DNA from: Heterohyrax brucei
Lineage: Eukaryota > Chordata > Mammalia > Hyracoidea > Procaviidae
DNA: 64,000 nucleotides
Direction: 5' to 3'
NCBI GenBank assembly: GCA_028571685.1
Contig: CM053142.1
Span: forward strand, 123,558,796 to 123,622,795
The notes under the pieces were generated by a model that saw nothing but the letters and a program-made list of their open reading frames with translations, searched no databases and was not told the origin of the DNA. Of this stretch, positions 34,796-46,628 are shown piece by piece. Within the stretch, counting starts at the first letter, position 1. The number at the start of each line of letters is the position of its first letter. Both the position numbers and the translations under genes were made by a program.

Positions 34796-34965
34796 AAGAA
34801 CGTGAACTCTAGAACTTGAACATGGGTTTGAATTGTTTCCCAGTCACTTACAAGCAATTTTTTTAATCCCATTCATTATTTCTTTGTGTTTTCATCTGTA
34901 GACTGGATCTAATAATACTTACTTCTAAGTGTACTCTGAAGATTGAGGCCCTGCACATTAAGGGG
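34783..34965 (+). repeat. MIR fragment
   Basis: Sense MIR: 'acagtggtagagcggcaaga' resembles the MIR head. Later 'gttttcatctgtagactgga' and 'taataatacttacttctaag' match the conserved MIR core ('cctcatctgtaaaatggg', 'ataatagtacctacc'). Confidence 0.65.
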
Positions 34966-36912
34966 AAAAAAGTCTGCAAACTAAAAGGTATGGTGGTAAT
35001 ATTGGTTAACTATTCCTACTTCTACTCAACCAAACCAGTCTGTCAATTGAGGCTGATTAAGAGGATTTTCTGACTAAAATCTCTCTGTAGGAGGTCTATT
35101 ATTTTTTCCACTATTAGAGATTATTTCTGTAGACCAAGCCAAAGGTTCTGAATTAAGAACACATGAAGTCTGACATCAATTGCAACACAGTGAAGACCTA
35201 GATCTACAACAGATTTGTCTCCCTCTGACAACTAGGTAAGAATGAACTTGGATGAACAGTTGGAGGAGAAGGACGGAGTCAAAAGAGAGAGCTAGAGCAT
35301 GAAACATTGTTTGGCAAGGGCAGAAGTCAGTAATTGAGTGAGCACAGAGCAGTAGACCTCACAGAAGGACATTGGTAGGGTCAAACACCAATGACAAATA
35401 TCATACACATTTAGCACAAGTTTACTGAGTTTAAGGTAACATGAACTCAAAAGATTTTTCAGCTATTTTATTTCTTAGAAAAGCTATGAAGAATATGCTA
35501 TAAGCCAAAATACTTTTAAGTTTAAGTTTGATATGAGTCATTTTTTATTATGAGATTTTTTTCGTCATTTGTCACTTAAGGTTACTTTTCGGCTTACAAA
35601 TTCATTCCATTTACTGTAGACACAAGACAGCAATTATATTTTTCTAATCACTCAGAGACAAAAATGTCTGCTTTATCTGAAAATATTTGGTGTTTGCTCC
35701 AAAAGATTCTGTGATAAACATTACACAATTCTAAAGTTTCATAGTCTCTGACACTGATTTTATTAAAATAAAAAATTACACTGTGGCTCTCAGAAGTCTC
35801 TCTGTTATAATGATACATCCCTCTATAAGCAGAGAACTATGAGAGTGGCCTCCTTTCAGTGGCCTGTGATAAGGTGGGCTGTCTTCTTTCACAGGTACAC
35901 AGTAGTTAGTGTTCTTTTATATGGAAATGATGAGTCTCAGAACAATTAGGAAACTTTTGAAATGCTCCTGCTTACATTTCACTGTACCTGCATGAACCAC
36001 AAAAATTGCTTTAGTGTTCAAATCTTGGTTTAAGTATGGGTGACCACAGTCTTCAGGTACCTTCTTAGTTTTGAAACCCCTTCTCTGTTTTCCCTCATAA
36101 ATGCAAGTATCTAGATTTCCCCCGGGAGGAACACTTTTGCCTTAGATCTAATGTTTTGAGATACGCTGCAGTAATGCTGATCCACATACAGACTGTAAAT
36201 TACCCTATGATTCTAAATTGTGTTCCACTGCATTCTTAATTAATGTACAGATTCAGTGTGGGCCTTTTCATTTGTTCTTCTCTGCTTAGTCACCGGCAAA
36301 GCCACAGAGAGTTCTCAGGGGAGATTAAGAATTAACATTTTAAATAGAAACAGGACTGAGGAATGAAATATACAGGCAAAGCCAGTGAAGAAAAGAAATA
36401 CAGATTTAATCAAACTCTAGCCCATAAAAATATTTCCTGGATGATTATGAGTGTTTCTGATGGCTCGTTACCTTTCTCTGTATTGCACCCAGCACACTGT
36501 CTTGCTCAAATAGGCGTTTTCCACGTAGCTATTTTCACTGTGACTGGAATCAATGCAACAACAGCAAGTTTGGGCTTTTGCTGTTGTCGTTGTTTTACTA
36601 ATGATGATATACACACAACTTTTAATAATACCAGAGCAAGGAACAGGCATGTCAATTTTATAAAACCCTTTTTAAGCACAAGTCCTCCCAAATTCTTCAG
36701 TTAACTAGAATAGCAGAAAATCATATATTCCCATTTGTCTTCTGGCTCTAAATGCTATTTTCTGATGTTGGGATCACTCACTTCTGGGTGATTTTTCATA
36801 GAGTTATGTGTGCTGGGGAATACACCTGGGTGATATTCTTCTTCCAAAATTCCCACTTGCAAGTGTCAATTTCCATGTATAGCTCAAAAGCCTCCAGCAA
36901 AAAAGAAAGGAG
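34966..36912. other. Unassigned non-coding DNA
   Basis: Repeat-poor AT-rich sequence. The 113-codon frame 36363-36704 has two overlapping antisense frames and no known motif. Confidence 0.45.
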
Positions 36913-36917
36913 AACCC

Positions 36918-37340
36918 TGTTGAGGATTGAATTACATCACTGAAAGAGATAGGCTGAAGCCTTAACTCCCAGTGTGGGAAGGTAAACTTGTTTGGAAAGA
37001 GGATCTTTGAAGATTTCGGTTAACACAAGGTCATAGCGGAGCAGAGTGGGTCCTAATTTCATCCAAATAACATCGTTATAAAACAGGAGAAGAGATCCAG
37101 ACAGTGGGGGGGATGGCATATGATGCCAATTATGCTGAAGCTGCAAGCCAAGGAATACCTGGAGTTACCAAAAGCCTGAAGAAATAAGAAAAGATTTCAT
37201 CCCAGAGCCTTCAGGGAGAATGCGGTCTTGCCAAGCCCTGAGTTCAGACTGTTTGCCTCCAGACAGTGAAACAATAAACATCTATTGTTTTTAAGTCACC
37301 CAGCTTGTATATTTTGTTAAGGCCTGAAGAAACTAATACA
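36918..37340 (+). mobile_element. Solo MLT1-type MaLR LTR with exact TSD
   Basis: It begins 'tgttgaggattgaattacat' and ends 'aggcctgaagaaactaataca', the classic MaLR edges. It has the poly(A)-signal block 'gaaacaataaacatctattg' and the U5-like 'taagtcacccagcttgtata'. The flanking pentamers aaccc (36913-36917) and aaccc (37341-37345) are identical, the 5-bp TSD expected for ERVL/MaLR integrase. No internal region is present, so it is a recombination-derived solo LTR. Confidence 0.88.
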
Positions 37341-37345
37341 AACCC

Positions 37346-39930
37346 TCTCTGAGTTTAAGAATATAAAAATATTTCCGATGAACTGAAATGGGTCCATTAA
37401 AGCCAAACTTCAAAACAATAATCAGTGTTCCTGAGAGGCAATCTACTACAGAAGAAAGCCAGCCAAGTGCTGTCACAGAAGAAAGGTAATCTAGAATAAT
37501 GATCAGCCTGCAACATCAAGGCCTAGGTATGTCTGGAGAAAAATATTAGTCTCTGACATGGCTTACACTGAGAGCGGATCCATGCTGACCCAGTCTCCTC
37601 GGCACTCTCTGCATGCACTGGGGTAACACCAAAGGCAGAACCCCCACAGAAATATAAGAGCACTATTGGCTCCAATGTTGCTGTGGCACACCACTTGACT
37701 ACACAAGGAATCATTTTCTCTCATGCACTTCAAAAAACCTGCACATATGGCTAGCAGCAGTATCCACACACTTTCATTTTGGGGTGTACCTTCAGAGCCC
37801 TGGGTGCCAGGACTCCTCAGCCAAGCAGGAGTGACTTGATTAGAGCAGCACTACTTCTAGATGACTCACAGTTTGGTGGGTAGGATCTCAAATGAACAAC
37901 TGAATTCCGGTCCTGCCTATAGGTGAGCAGGTTCCTAATGAATGGGTATATTTCGGCTTTGGAGAAAATTTCTGAGGTAATAAACTGAGGAAATAATGGG
38001 TTTTTCTGTCAGCTAGTAGGTGAAGGATTAGAGCACTGAGGCCCAGGAAACAATGTAAACATAACTGTAATAGTCTTTTGGGCTTCCGTACCAAGTTTCA
38101 GTCTATAAAAGTGACCTTGTTTAACCTTCAATCGTCCCTCTGATGTACCTTTTCTCTTCATAATTCAACCAGGAATAACTAGGGCTTACTTGGAACAACA
38201 AAAACAAAGCAAAACTAACAATAACGCAGACTTTTTTGTAAGAACCATAATTAATTAAAATGTCAATTTAAAAATTAAAAAAATCAACCCTCTTGCCATT
38301 GAATTGATTCTGAGACACAGCCCTATCATTCAGTGGTGAATATACGAAGCTAGAAGTGTCATCTCTCCACTCGCTCTGTTTTCCTGCAAAGTGTCTATAA
38401 GCTAGCTTAACACGGCTTAGAATGTGTATCAGTCAGTCAGTCAAGGTTCTCTAGAGAAACAGAACAAATCACTGGGAAGCAGTTTCCACTCCATCAAGTT
38501 GTCTAGGATACCAGACTAGCGGGGTAGCACTGTTATTCCCTGGGATTTGTTGTCATCTGCAAGATAGAACTGAGTTTCTGTCTCGGTCAACCAATGTAAG
38601 AGACAAAGAGAATGAGAAAAAAAGCACAGTTCGAAGAAGATGTAACCCACTTTGCTCTCACTCTACTTGAAGTAGAGGCCATACTTTGGGGGTGGCTAGT
38701 AGGATTGGATTAATAGTAGAACCGCACATAAATCAAGTTGCATTGTTTGGGGGCAGGGAAGTAGGAAGATACGGATGGCTGATAGCTATTTATTAATAAT
38801 GGCAATACAAATACCATATAATTCATTTGCTCTAAAGAGTGCAATGATTCTTAACTAATCCTTTTTATTGTATTTTACAATTCCCTTAGTTAAAGAACCA
38901 CTTATGTTGCTCTCAAGAAAAACTCATTAATCTGAATAGACTCAAACTACAGAGGTGAGAGGCTAAGAAGGAGCAGGTAAGCAGCAACATCCTTGAATGA
39001 CGTCTCAACAAGGACTTCTCTAGGCATTCATGACGGTAGCAAGAATTTCTCTCTATTTTATCCCTTCCTACAGTTTTTTCTGCGCTGACGTTTTCTACCT
39101 TTTTATGTAGTGAACAATGAAGTAAAAGCATATACTACATTTAGAACTATACATCATTTAGAACTATAAGTCAAAACCAGTAATAAAATTTGTTGTATAG
39201 TGGCATGGGGGCAAGCTAACTGCCTCCTTTTATTTAAGGTGAGAGAGGTTTGTGAAAGGCCTTCAAGCCTTTGTGTTCACAACCTTCTTTCTCCGTACAA
39301 TGCAAAGCAGTTCAAGAGGTTTTGAGGATCAGCGTTAAGTGTGTTAAATGTACTTAAACGCCAGGCTCCTAACCACCTTTCCCTTTCCCGCTATTCATTT
39401 TCACCATTTCCCCAATAATAAGATACTGAAATCATGGAAAGGGCCCTTAATAACCACAACTGCAGAACCTCTTGTTCTGAGAAGGAAATATAACATTCAT
39501 TTTATGGCAACCCATCAACAAGGAGAGCTCAAAGGTCATTTGAGGGTCATTAAGTCCATTTGCACTCCTTTCGTTTCACATCCCATTGATCTCAGTAACA
39601 TGCAAAAAAAGAGAGACTGGGATCATCTCAGAAATAAGTCTCCAGTTCTGCTGGGCTGTGAGCAGTGGCAGTATCTGCAGGAAGTTGCAGAGAGACAGGA
39701 CCACACAGTCTTAAAGGAAGCTTCTATCACAGTATGTTTTAGGAATAAGCTCGTTTCTCTGACCATAAAAAAAAAAAAACACAAAAACAAAACAAAACTA
39801 CTCCATCCCTATAAAAATAAACGCCTTCTAGAACAGTTTGTATCCATGTAACAGTGGCTTTTTATGTGACATGGAAGAACATGGTAAGGAAAACATTAAA
39901 GTGAAAGCAAAGAGGCCGTTTTGTATCCCA
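37346..39930. other. Unassigned non-coding DNA with one short SINE scrap
   Basis: Low repeat content. A possible old repeat edge 'caaggttctctagagaaaca' is at 38442-38461. The 167-codon frame 39348-39851 (starts MYLNARLLTT) includes a lysine run from an A12 tract, has no known domain, and lacks splice or poly(A) context. I do not call it a gene. Confidence 0.45.
38284..38328 (-). repeat. AfroSINE 3'-end scrap
   Basis: 'tcttgccattgaattgattc' followed by 'gagacacagccctat' matches the tail-proximal part of antisense AfroSINEs. The rest is missing. Confidence 0.55.
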
Positions 39931-39934
39931 GTTA

Positions 39935-40155
39935 AACATAGAGGCTTTGTTGCCAAGCCAATAGACAGGAATCCACTACTTGCTAGCTTTGAATCCAGCC
40001 ACACCATTTAAACCAGCTAGGGCTCAGTTTCGTCATCTCTAAGTGGCTACTGTGTTTACTTCATGACATGGTTCAGAGGATTAAATGAGAGGCTTTGTGC
40101 AAAGCACTTTGTGTGATCTCTGACACATGGTAAGTCATCAATATGTGTATGAAAG
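39935..40155 (+). repeat. MIR element
   Basis: Sense MIR: 'gctagctttgaatccagcca', 'ggctcagtttcgtcatctct', 'ttcagaggattaaatgagag', 'gcaaagcactttgtgtgatc' and 'tgacacatggtaagtcatca' follow the MIR order from core to LINE-like 3' end. Confidence 0.75.
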
Positions 40156-42495
40156 TTTGCTACCTGCTATTGCTTTACTCTCTTATTAACCATGAGTTTA
40201 AAAAATAATCATGGGCCATGTTTACAAATTGTCCCAAAATATTGTTGTGGTCTCCTCCCAGGCCTGCAATCTACAGTATCTTACATTAGGGCTCAAATTG
40301 GTTGTAAATATGTATGTTTCCACAGCATTTCAAGATTATGTTTTCCTATATGTATCAGTGGTGACTGATGGTTAAAAGTTTTGAAACTCACTATGCTTAG
40401 GAAACTGGTAATGAAGCTTACAAAGCTTATTGAAAGTGCCATTTAACAAAATATACTAGCCCATTCCAAATGTCATCTCCAGCTCTATTGTATTTTAACT
40501 TAAGCCCATGCAAAACCAGCCCTTTTTTGGCTCCATTACCTGCTTGTTTTCAAGGGCATGAGGAAAATATCACCAGTTGACAAAGCTAAAACCAGGATCT
40601 CTGTAGTACCTCTCTGACAAAACAGTGGAAAACAAGTCTAGCACACTGTTGCTGCTGGTAACAGTCCATTGTTTGTTAACAAAAACTGATGCTTTGTGAC
40701 TTCTAAATCTCTAAAAACAGAATCTTTTCATATCACTATTTCGTGGCATCTTTTTTGTATCCGTTAGCTTTATACTTTCTTCCACATTCAGCGGGAGAGA
40801 TTTCTCCCTCCTGAAATGCCACCCTTCATAAATAAGTGTGGTGCAAGCCTTCCATCACTGTGTAGTTAAATGATGGCAAAGCTGAGTAATTGAAGCAGAA
40901 GAAGTCACCTTGACAGGCCTGTAACTGGGAAAAGCAGCTTAAGGCAACAGAGCTTTTATTGTCAATGAGTTGAGCAAGTTTATATCTATGCACGAAAGAC
41001 AATATGTTTGAATGATATTCCAGCTTTGAGACAAATCAAGGAAATTCTTTGTTGGGGTTATTAGTGCTGTCAATTATACAAAAAATGCAACTACTTCAGA
41101 AAATAATGAAAAAATTAAGCCATAATTTCTCTAGACATTATGCAGTTCACTGAAGTCACTTTGGAATCGTTTGCTAAAATACAAAAAAAAAAAAAAGAAA
41201 GAAAGAAATTGAAGCATTTGCTTGCTATTGATCCTGTGTACAAATTCTAGGATCCCTTAAAAGTTTGAGCTTTGTTGCTATTGCTGTTATTGTTTAATAT
41301 CCCACAGATAAGCACTAGACAACCTGTTAAACAAGCAGATTTACAGTTCATTCTCCAAAGTGGACGCTAGAAGAAAAAGATAAACTCTAATAAATTCTGA
41401 AAAATAAACATTTCTGCTTTAGTATAGAATTAGACAGAATGTTTTTATAAATTAAACACATAATCATATGAAGTTGTCATCTGACACCATTAATGCAAAT
41501 CATCTTTGAACATTGCTTTTGGATTTTTGAACCCGCTCTAGGTAGCCATACTTTACTCAGTATATTAAAAGTTATTATTTTTGAAGGCTGTCTTGAGTCA
41601 CAAATCTTCTGGTTTGGCCAAAAACCCCATTTTAGTGATCTGAACAGAAATTAAACTGCCAACTCAATATTGTTGGCTTTTAAATTCTGTATAGCAAATA
41701 CTATATGACTCCACAGTGAAGACCAGAGAGCTTTTTATCAAAAACTTAGAACTCTCAGCCTAATGTTTATTGCCTATCAAACAGATTTTCCCTAAATTTA
41801 ATAAAATGTAATGTTCTCCTGCTTTGATGCATTCACATTTCCCATCATGCTTTCAACAGCAGGGTGATTATAGCTTCAAAATTAAATTAAACTTGGGCAG
41901 GCCTCAAAGTCTAAGTTCAAGAGCTGTTCAGATGCCACATGACATTTCTCTGAAGGTGACAGAAATGCAAGGAAAGATGCTGAGGTGAATTCATCAGGAA
42001 TATGCCCTCTGGCAACCTACTGTGGAAGCTGACTTGCTTCTTGGAACAGCTAGAGCATAACTTGTTCTGGTGAAAGCAACTGCAGGGCCTTTCAGTAAAT
42101 TCAGGTCCAAGTCAACAGGGGAAGTGTAAAATCCTGCGCATTGGCTTAGTTACAAGTCAAGGTAACTTTGTCATAGGTTACCCTGAAGAGGCCACTTATA
42201 CTTAATTGGACTTTCCCATAACTCTCCCGATCCTTCAACTAGGAATCTCCAGCCAATTTCCTCCCATTACAGAAGACAATACCTTTGTATAGAAAGTTTA
42301 CTTTTTCTCTCTAATTATACACATCTCTATGCAAATACACACACTCATACATTCAGAGAATCTCAACTATGAAGTCATGGTTTTTTTATTGCTGTTGTTT
42401 ACCATTTACTTCAACTCACTATTATTTTTCTTTTATCTAAAGTACCATGAAAACAAAATCAAATATCATAAGGTTCTTGCTGTAGCACTGAAAAA
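40156..42495. other. Unassigned, repeat-poor non-coding DNA
   Basis: No lineage-specific mobile element was recognised in this 2.3 kb apart from an A-rich stretch with GAAA units at 41181-41209. It contains no credible reading frame. If any part of this window is conserved regulatory DNA, this block is a reasonable candidate, but nothing in the sequence alone proves it. Confidence 0.4.
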
Positions 42496-42503
42496 TCAAC
42501 CAC

Positions 42504-43003
42504 TGTTTTAGTCAGCTAGGGCTGCTCTAACAGAAATACCACAGAGTGGATGGCTTTAACAAAGAAAGATTTATTCTTACACAGTCCGGTAGGTTGCAAG
42601 TCCATATTCAGGGTGTCCGCTCCAGGGAAAGACTTTCCCCTTGACGGCTCTGGAGGAAAGTCCGGTATTGCATCAGTCATTGTCCAGGGAGCGTCCTCAC
42701 ACAAGAACCTCTGGTCTGAAGGACGTGCTCTGCTCCCGGTGCTGCTTGCTTGATGGTAGTGAGGTTCTCAAATTGTCCTTGGCTCTTTTTCCTTTTATTC
42801 CTTGCAAGCTAAAAGCATTAAGGGTGGGGCAAGCCATACTCCAGGGAAACTTCCCCATAGCAGGAATTCACAGCCCCACCCTAATCCTTTAACATACAGG
42901 TTAGCAAAACCACACAATGGAGGACAGTCCCAAGATACTGGGAGCCATATCCCAGCCACGTGGCTGCACACATTTTTGGGGGGACACAATTCAAACCATG
43001 ACA
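42504..43003 (-). repeat. 3' LTR of the MaLR provirus (500 bp)
   Basis: Minus-strand TG ('tgtcatggtttgaattgtgt' at 43003) to CA ('ctgactaaaaca' at 42504). It has a TATA-like 'gaataaaagg' and a poly(A) signal AATAAA in 'gtaagaataaatctttcttt' near 42565-42584, placing R/U5 in the last 80-100 bases. The open frames here in both directions are not genes. Confidence 0.88.
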
Positions 43004-43973
43004 TCCCACCCTTTGACAACCCAAAAATCACATCACAAAAACATTTAACACATTCATCTCACCATAGCAAAATTATGTCCATCCATATAACAGAAGTCTT
43101 AAATCAGTTCCAAGTCCAAAATACAAAAACTCTTCTACATCTGTGAAACTTAGAAGGCATTAACAGGCAACAGACAAGTCAACAGAACACATTACATTAG
43201 CCCTCAAAGCTTTGGAAATACTCTTACATTTTCTGAGACATTCTACACAACAGCAATGCTCTCCAGACTCTAGGTATCGGCCACACTCTCAGGTTTCTGA
43301 GTGGAGACCTCCAGCCCCGTGCTACAACTTTGCCTTCAAGGCCCACTTGGACAGAAACTCTGTCCCATTGGCTTTAGGAGCACCCTAAGCCCAACTGAGT
43401 GGCAATTCCACCCTTACGAACACAGCACGCCACGGTTCCACCCTTTCAAACCCCTGAGGTCATGGCCATACCTCTTGAGACTGAGGCAGCTCAGCTTCTC
43501 ACGCTATTTGTCTCTTCAGCTTCAGCTTCCTATGGCCGCATGGCCTGGGCCTCAGGCCCACATCTGCCCTGCCGGGCAAGTGTTCCAAAGCTCTGTAGCT
43601 CCACTGGTTTAAGTGCCCGGAGGCACCCCACTCTTGCTGGAAAGCGTCCTGCCCAAAGGCACTCAACTCTCTCACTCCGTGGGTCAGCAAGGCCAGCTCA
43701 CCGATTCAAGTGCCCAGAGGCACCCCGTTCCGCGAGGAAAACTCTGCGCAGGCACTGACCTCTCTCGCTCCACGGGTCGGCTCCAGCGCTGCCTCTGGTT
43801 CTGCTGCTGCCGCTGCCGCTGCTGCCGCTGCCGCTGCTGCCGGTCCTCTGTTGTTTCTCACCATCTGTGCCTTCTTCGTTCCTTCTGAATCTTCTATCCA
43901 TTCGCAGTTTCAAAGTGGCTTCCACATTTTAGGTATTTGCTAGAGCAGCACCCCACTCCCACGGTACCAATTC
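43004..43973 (-). other. MaLR internal region, no intact ORF
   Basis: 970 bases between the LTRs, starting (minus strand) with the primer-binding site and ending at the purine tract. It is relatively GC-rich. It carries a 15-bp-period repeat listed separately. The 91-119-codon frames on both strands at 43301-43943 show no retroviral domains. Confidence 0.75.
43800..43842 (+). repeat. Short tandem repeat, 15-bp period (CTG/CCG triplets)
   Basis: Three near-exact copies of ctgctgccgctgccg within the MaLR internal region. On the minus strand this would read as Ser/Gly repeats. Likely slippage-derived. Confidence 0.8.
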
Positions 43974-44058
43974 TGTTTTAGTCAGCTAGGGCTGCTCTAA
44001 CAGAAATACCACAGAGTGGATGGCTTTAACAAAGAAAGATTTATTCTTACACAACCAC

Positions 44059-44926
44059 CATCTGCTAAAATACAAAGCGATGACATTTTTTTAATTGTTT
44101 ATGTTCTATAGATTTTATATGTAGGGTTTCTAAACTTGGAATGTTTATTTATCAATATATATCACAGGTGACTTCATGTACTAAAAATGAAAATAATACC
44201 GAATACTGTGACAAGTATGAAGAAATTAGATTTTTTTTCAATTAGAATTTCTTGTGGGCAATGAGGTATACAGTTTTCTGAGCCTTACTGTGCTCTGTGG
44301 AGAAGCCAGATGCACTGACTTGAGGTCTTCACCTGAAATAAGCATAACAAGAACAGACGGCTCTGGATCTTACTGTAGATCTAGGCTTGGCCCGAAAATT
44401 TCATTATCCTAAGTCTTGACGTACTTTGCTGAAAGCAAATTCTTAAAGAGCCAAGCCTGACAATTGTCTTCATATTTAAATGACCTTTTAAATCTATTAC
44501 AATAAATCTATAAAATAGCTACATGCTGCTGTAATGTGATGGAGCTGATGGTTATCCTGACATTTTTTCCCTCTGCATTATCCTTTTTGCTTCCATAAGC
44601 AACACTATAAATTTTAAGTATAACCAACCTTTTATAGAAAAAAGGTATTTAACGTAGAAATCAGCCCTCAGTGTTGTTTGACCTGAATATTGTCAAATTA
44701 TAAATTCTTTCTTTTTCAGGTAAGCAGCACTCAGAAGAAGTACTGATATTTTACACAATTGTTTCATCGCTTCTGCCAGGCTAACTTACACATGAAAAGC
44801 AAGAGATACAATAAGCTACCTCTTAGCTTAAGCTATTTAAAGAATTCCCTCAATTCTATTATTTCACTTGGGATGTGTAAATAAAGTTATTGACTGCTTA
44901 ACCACTTTCCTACAAATGCTGCTACG
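44059..44926. other. Unassigned non-coding DNA
   Basis: AT-rich DNA between the MaLR provirus and the nested MLT1 stack. No recognised feature. Confidence 0.45.
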
Positions 44927-45056
44927 ATTGAATGGCATCCCCTCAAAATATATGTTGGAACTTTAACCTGTATACTTGTGGATAAAATTTTGTTTGGGAA
45001 CACAATTTTCTCTGCTTTGTTAATGAAGAAATATTTTTAAGGTGTGTCCTAAACCT

Positions 45057-45512
45057 TGAAGACTAAGTTGCACCTAACCCAAGCCATGGTATTTTCAGTC
45101 ACATCATATGCATATGAAAGCTGGACAGTCAACAACAAAAACAGAAGAAGAACTGGTGCCTTTGAATTGTGGTGTTGGAGAAGAATATTGAATACACCAT
45201 GGACTGCCCATAGAATAGACTGATCTGTTCTAGAAGAACAACAGCCAGAGTGCTCCTTGGAAGCAAAGATAGCAAGACTGTGTAACATACTTTGGACATG
45301 TTGTCAGGAGGGCTCAGTCCCTGGAGAGGGACATCGTGAATGGTACAGCGGAGGGTCAGCACAAAAGAGGGAGACCCTCAAAAGGATGGATTGACACAAT
45401 GGCTGCAGCAATGGACTTTAGCATAAATACAGTTGTGGCCATGGTGCAAGACTTGTTGTGCATAGTTGCTGAGTAGCAACTGACTCAACGACACCTCATA
45501 ACGAGAACAACA
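45057..45512 (+). mobile_element. RTE/BovB-type 3' end, first of two in the MLT1 LTR
   Basis: 5'-truncated RTE from 'tgaagactaagttgcaccta' to the tail 'ctcaacgacacctcataacg'. Flanking decamers tcctaaacct at 45047-45056 and 45513-45522 are identical, a clear TSD that also reunites the host LTR. Antisense frames here (45049-45362) are meaningless. Confidence 0.92.
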
Positions 45513-45636
45513 TCCTAAACCTAGTTACTTCTGAGTTAGCAAAAGAGCAGATTGGACACAAAAATAAGCACATACAAGGGAAATACCGATTCTATCTGAC
45601 GGAAAAGGAAGAGGATGTATTTACATGCCAAGGAAC

Positions 45637-46489
45637 TGCAAAGACAAAACGTCTGTCTTGGAAGAAATGCAACTGGAATGCTCCTTAGAAGCAAGGATGG
45701 TGAGGCTTCATCTCACATTCTTTGGAAATGGTATTAGTAGGGACCGCTCCCAGGAGAATGATATCATGCTTGGTAACACAGAGGGTCATCAAAAAAGAGG
45801 AAGACTCCCAGTGTTTGCAACAATGGCCTCAGAGGTAGCAACAGCTGTGAGAACGGTGCAGGACTTGGCCGTGTTCCATTCTGCTCTACAGAGGGTGGGT
45901 ACGAGTCAGAACCGATTTGATGGTGTCTGTTTTAGTCAGCTAGTGCTACTGTAACAGAAATATCACAGAGTGGATGGCTTTAACAAAGGAAGGTTTATTC
46001 TTACATAGTCCGCTAGGCTACAAGTCCATACTCAGGGTGTCTGCTCCAGGGGAAGACTTTCCCCCTTGTCGGCTCTGGAGGAAGGTCAGGTATTGCATCA
46101 GTCTTTGTCCAGGGAGCGTTTGGGGGCAAGAACCTCAGGTCTGAAGGGCACGCTCTTCTACCGGTGCTGTTTTCTTGATGGTGTGAGCTTCCCATTTCTC
46201 TGCCTGCTTCCCTTCTGTTTTATCTCTTGCAGGCTGAAAGGATTAAGGGTGAGGCAAGCCATACTCCAGGGAAACTCCCTTTACAGTGGAGCAGGGAGAT
46301 GATCTTCTGAAGGGATTTACAGTCCCACCCTAATCCTTTAACATACAGCACAGCAAAATCACGAAACGGAGCACAACTGTAGTATACAGGGAATAACATG
46401 GCCCAGCCACATGGCTACATCTATTTTTAGGGGGACACAATTTGATCCATGACAGTGTCTAACAATGACAACACAACAGAAACTGAGAC
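45637..46489 (+). mobile_element. Second RTE 3' end, itself split by a solo LTR
   Basis: RTE pieces 45637-45927 ('gtctgtcttggaagaaatgc' to 'gtacgagtcagaaccgattt') and 46455-46489 ('gtgtctaacaatgacaacac') join across the inserted LTR to give a normal RTE tail. The outer boundaries are approximate; a possible worn TSD is gacaaaac / gacaacac. Confidence 0.85.
45928..46454 (-). mobile_element. Solo LTR of the young MaLR family
   Basis: 527 bases, TG...CA, clearly the same family as 42504-43003 ('acagagtggatggctttaac' shared; poly(A) block 'gtaagaataaaccttccttt' on the minus strand). It is flanked by exact 5-bp TSDs gtgtc (45923-45927 and 46455-46459). It inserted into the RTE tail and is the youngest layer of this stack. 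Confidence 0.92.
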
Positions 46490-46628
46490 AAGTAAAGAAC
46501 CACCTCCTAGAGTCACACTGTGAATTTGGACCTTTATCCTCCTGAACTGTGAGAAAATTAATTTCTATTCTTTAAAGTCACTCATTTGTGGTATTTCTGC
46601 TACAGTAGCACTAGGAAACTAAGACTGA

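Larger units (their letters stand above)
42504..44053 (-). mobile_element. MaLR/ERVL-type provirus with an 80-bp 5' LTR
   Basis: Read on the minus strand the order is: short left terminal repeat (44053-43974), internal region (43973-43004), full 3' LTR (43003-42504). The 80 bases at 43974-44053 are identical to 42504-42583. The element starts TG and ends CA. It is flanked by accac at 42499-42503 and 44054-44058, a 5-bp TSD as expected for this class. The primer-binding site next to the short LTR (43952-43971) resembles the complement of a tRNA-Leu 3' end. A purine tract (minus-strand aaagggtggga, 43004-43014) precedes the 3' LTR. No gag/pol reading frame is recognised, so the element was non-autonomous, like other MaLRs. 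Confidence 0.88.
44927..46628 (+). mobile_element. MLT1-type LTR split by two RTE insertions
   Basis: Three pieces of one old LTR: 44927-45056 ('gattgaatggcatcccctca'), 45523-45636 ('gttacttctgagttagcaaa', 'gccaaggaactgcaaagaca') and about 46490-46628 ('gaactgtgagaaaattaatt', 'agtagcactaggaaactaag'). Read in order they reproduce the MLT1-type layout seen intact at 36918-37340. The interruptions are the two RTE tails below. Confidence 0.75.

Noticed and set aside
39348..39851. 167-codon open frame
   Set aside because: No recognised domain. It includes a lysine run from an A12 tract and ends in A-rich sequence. No exon features.
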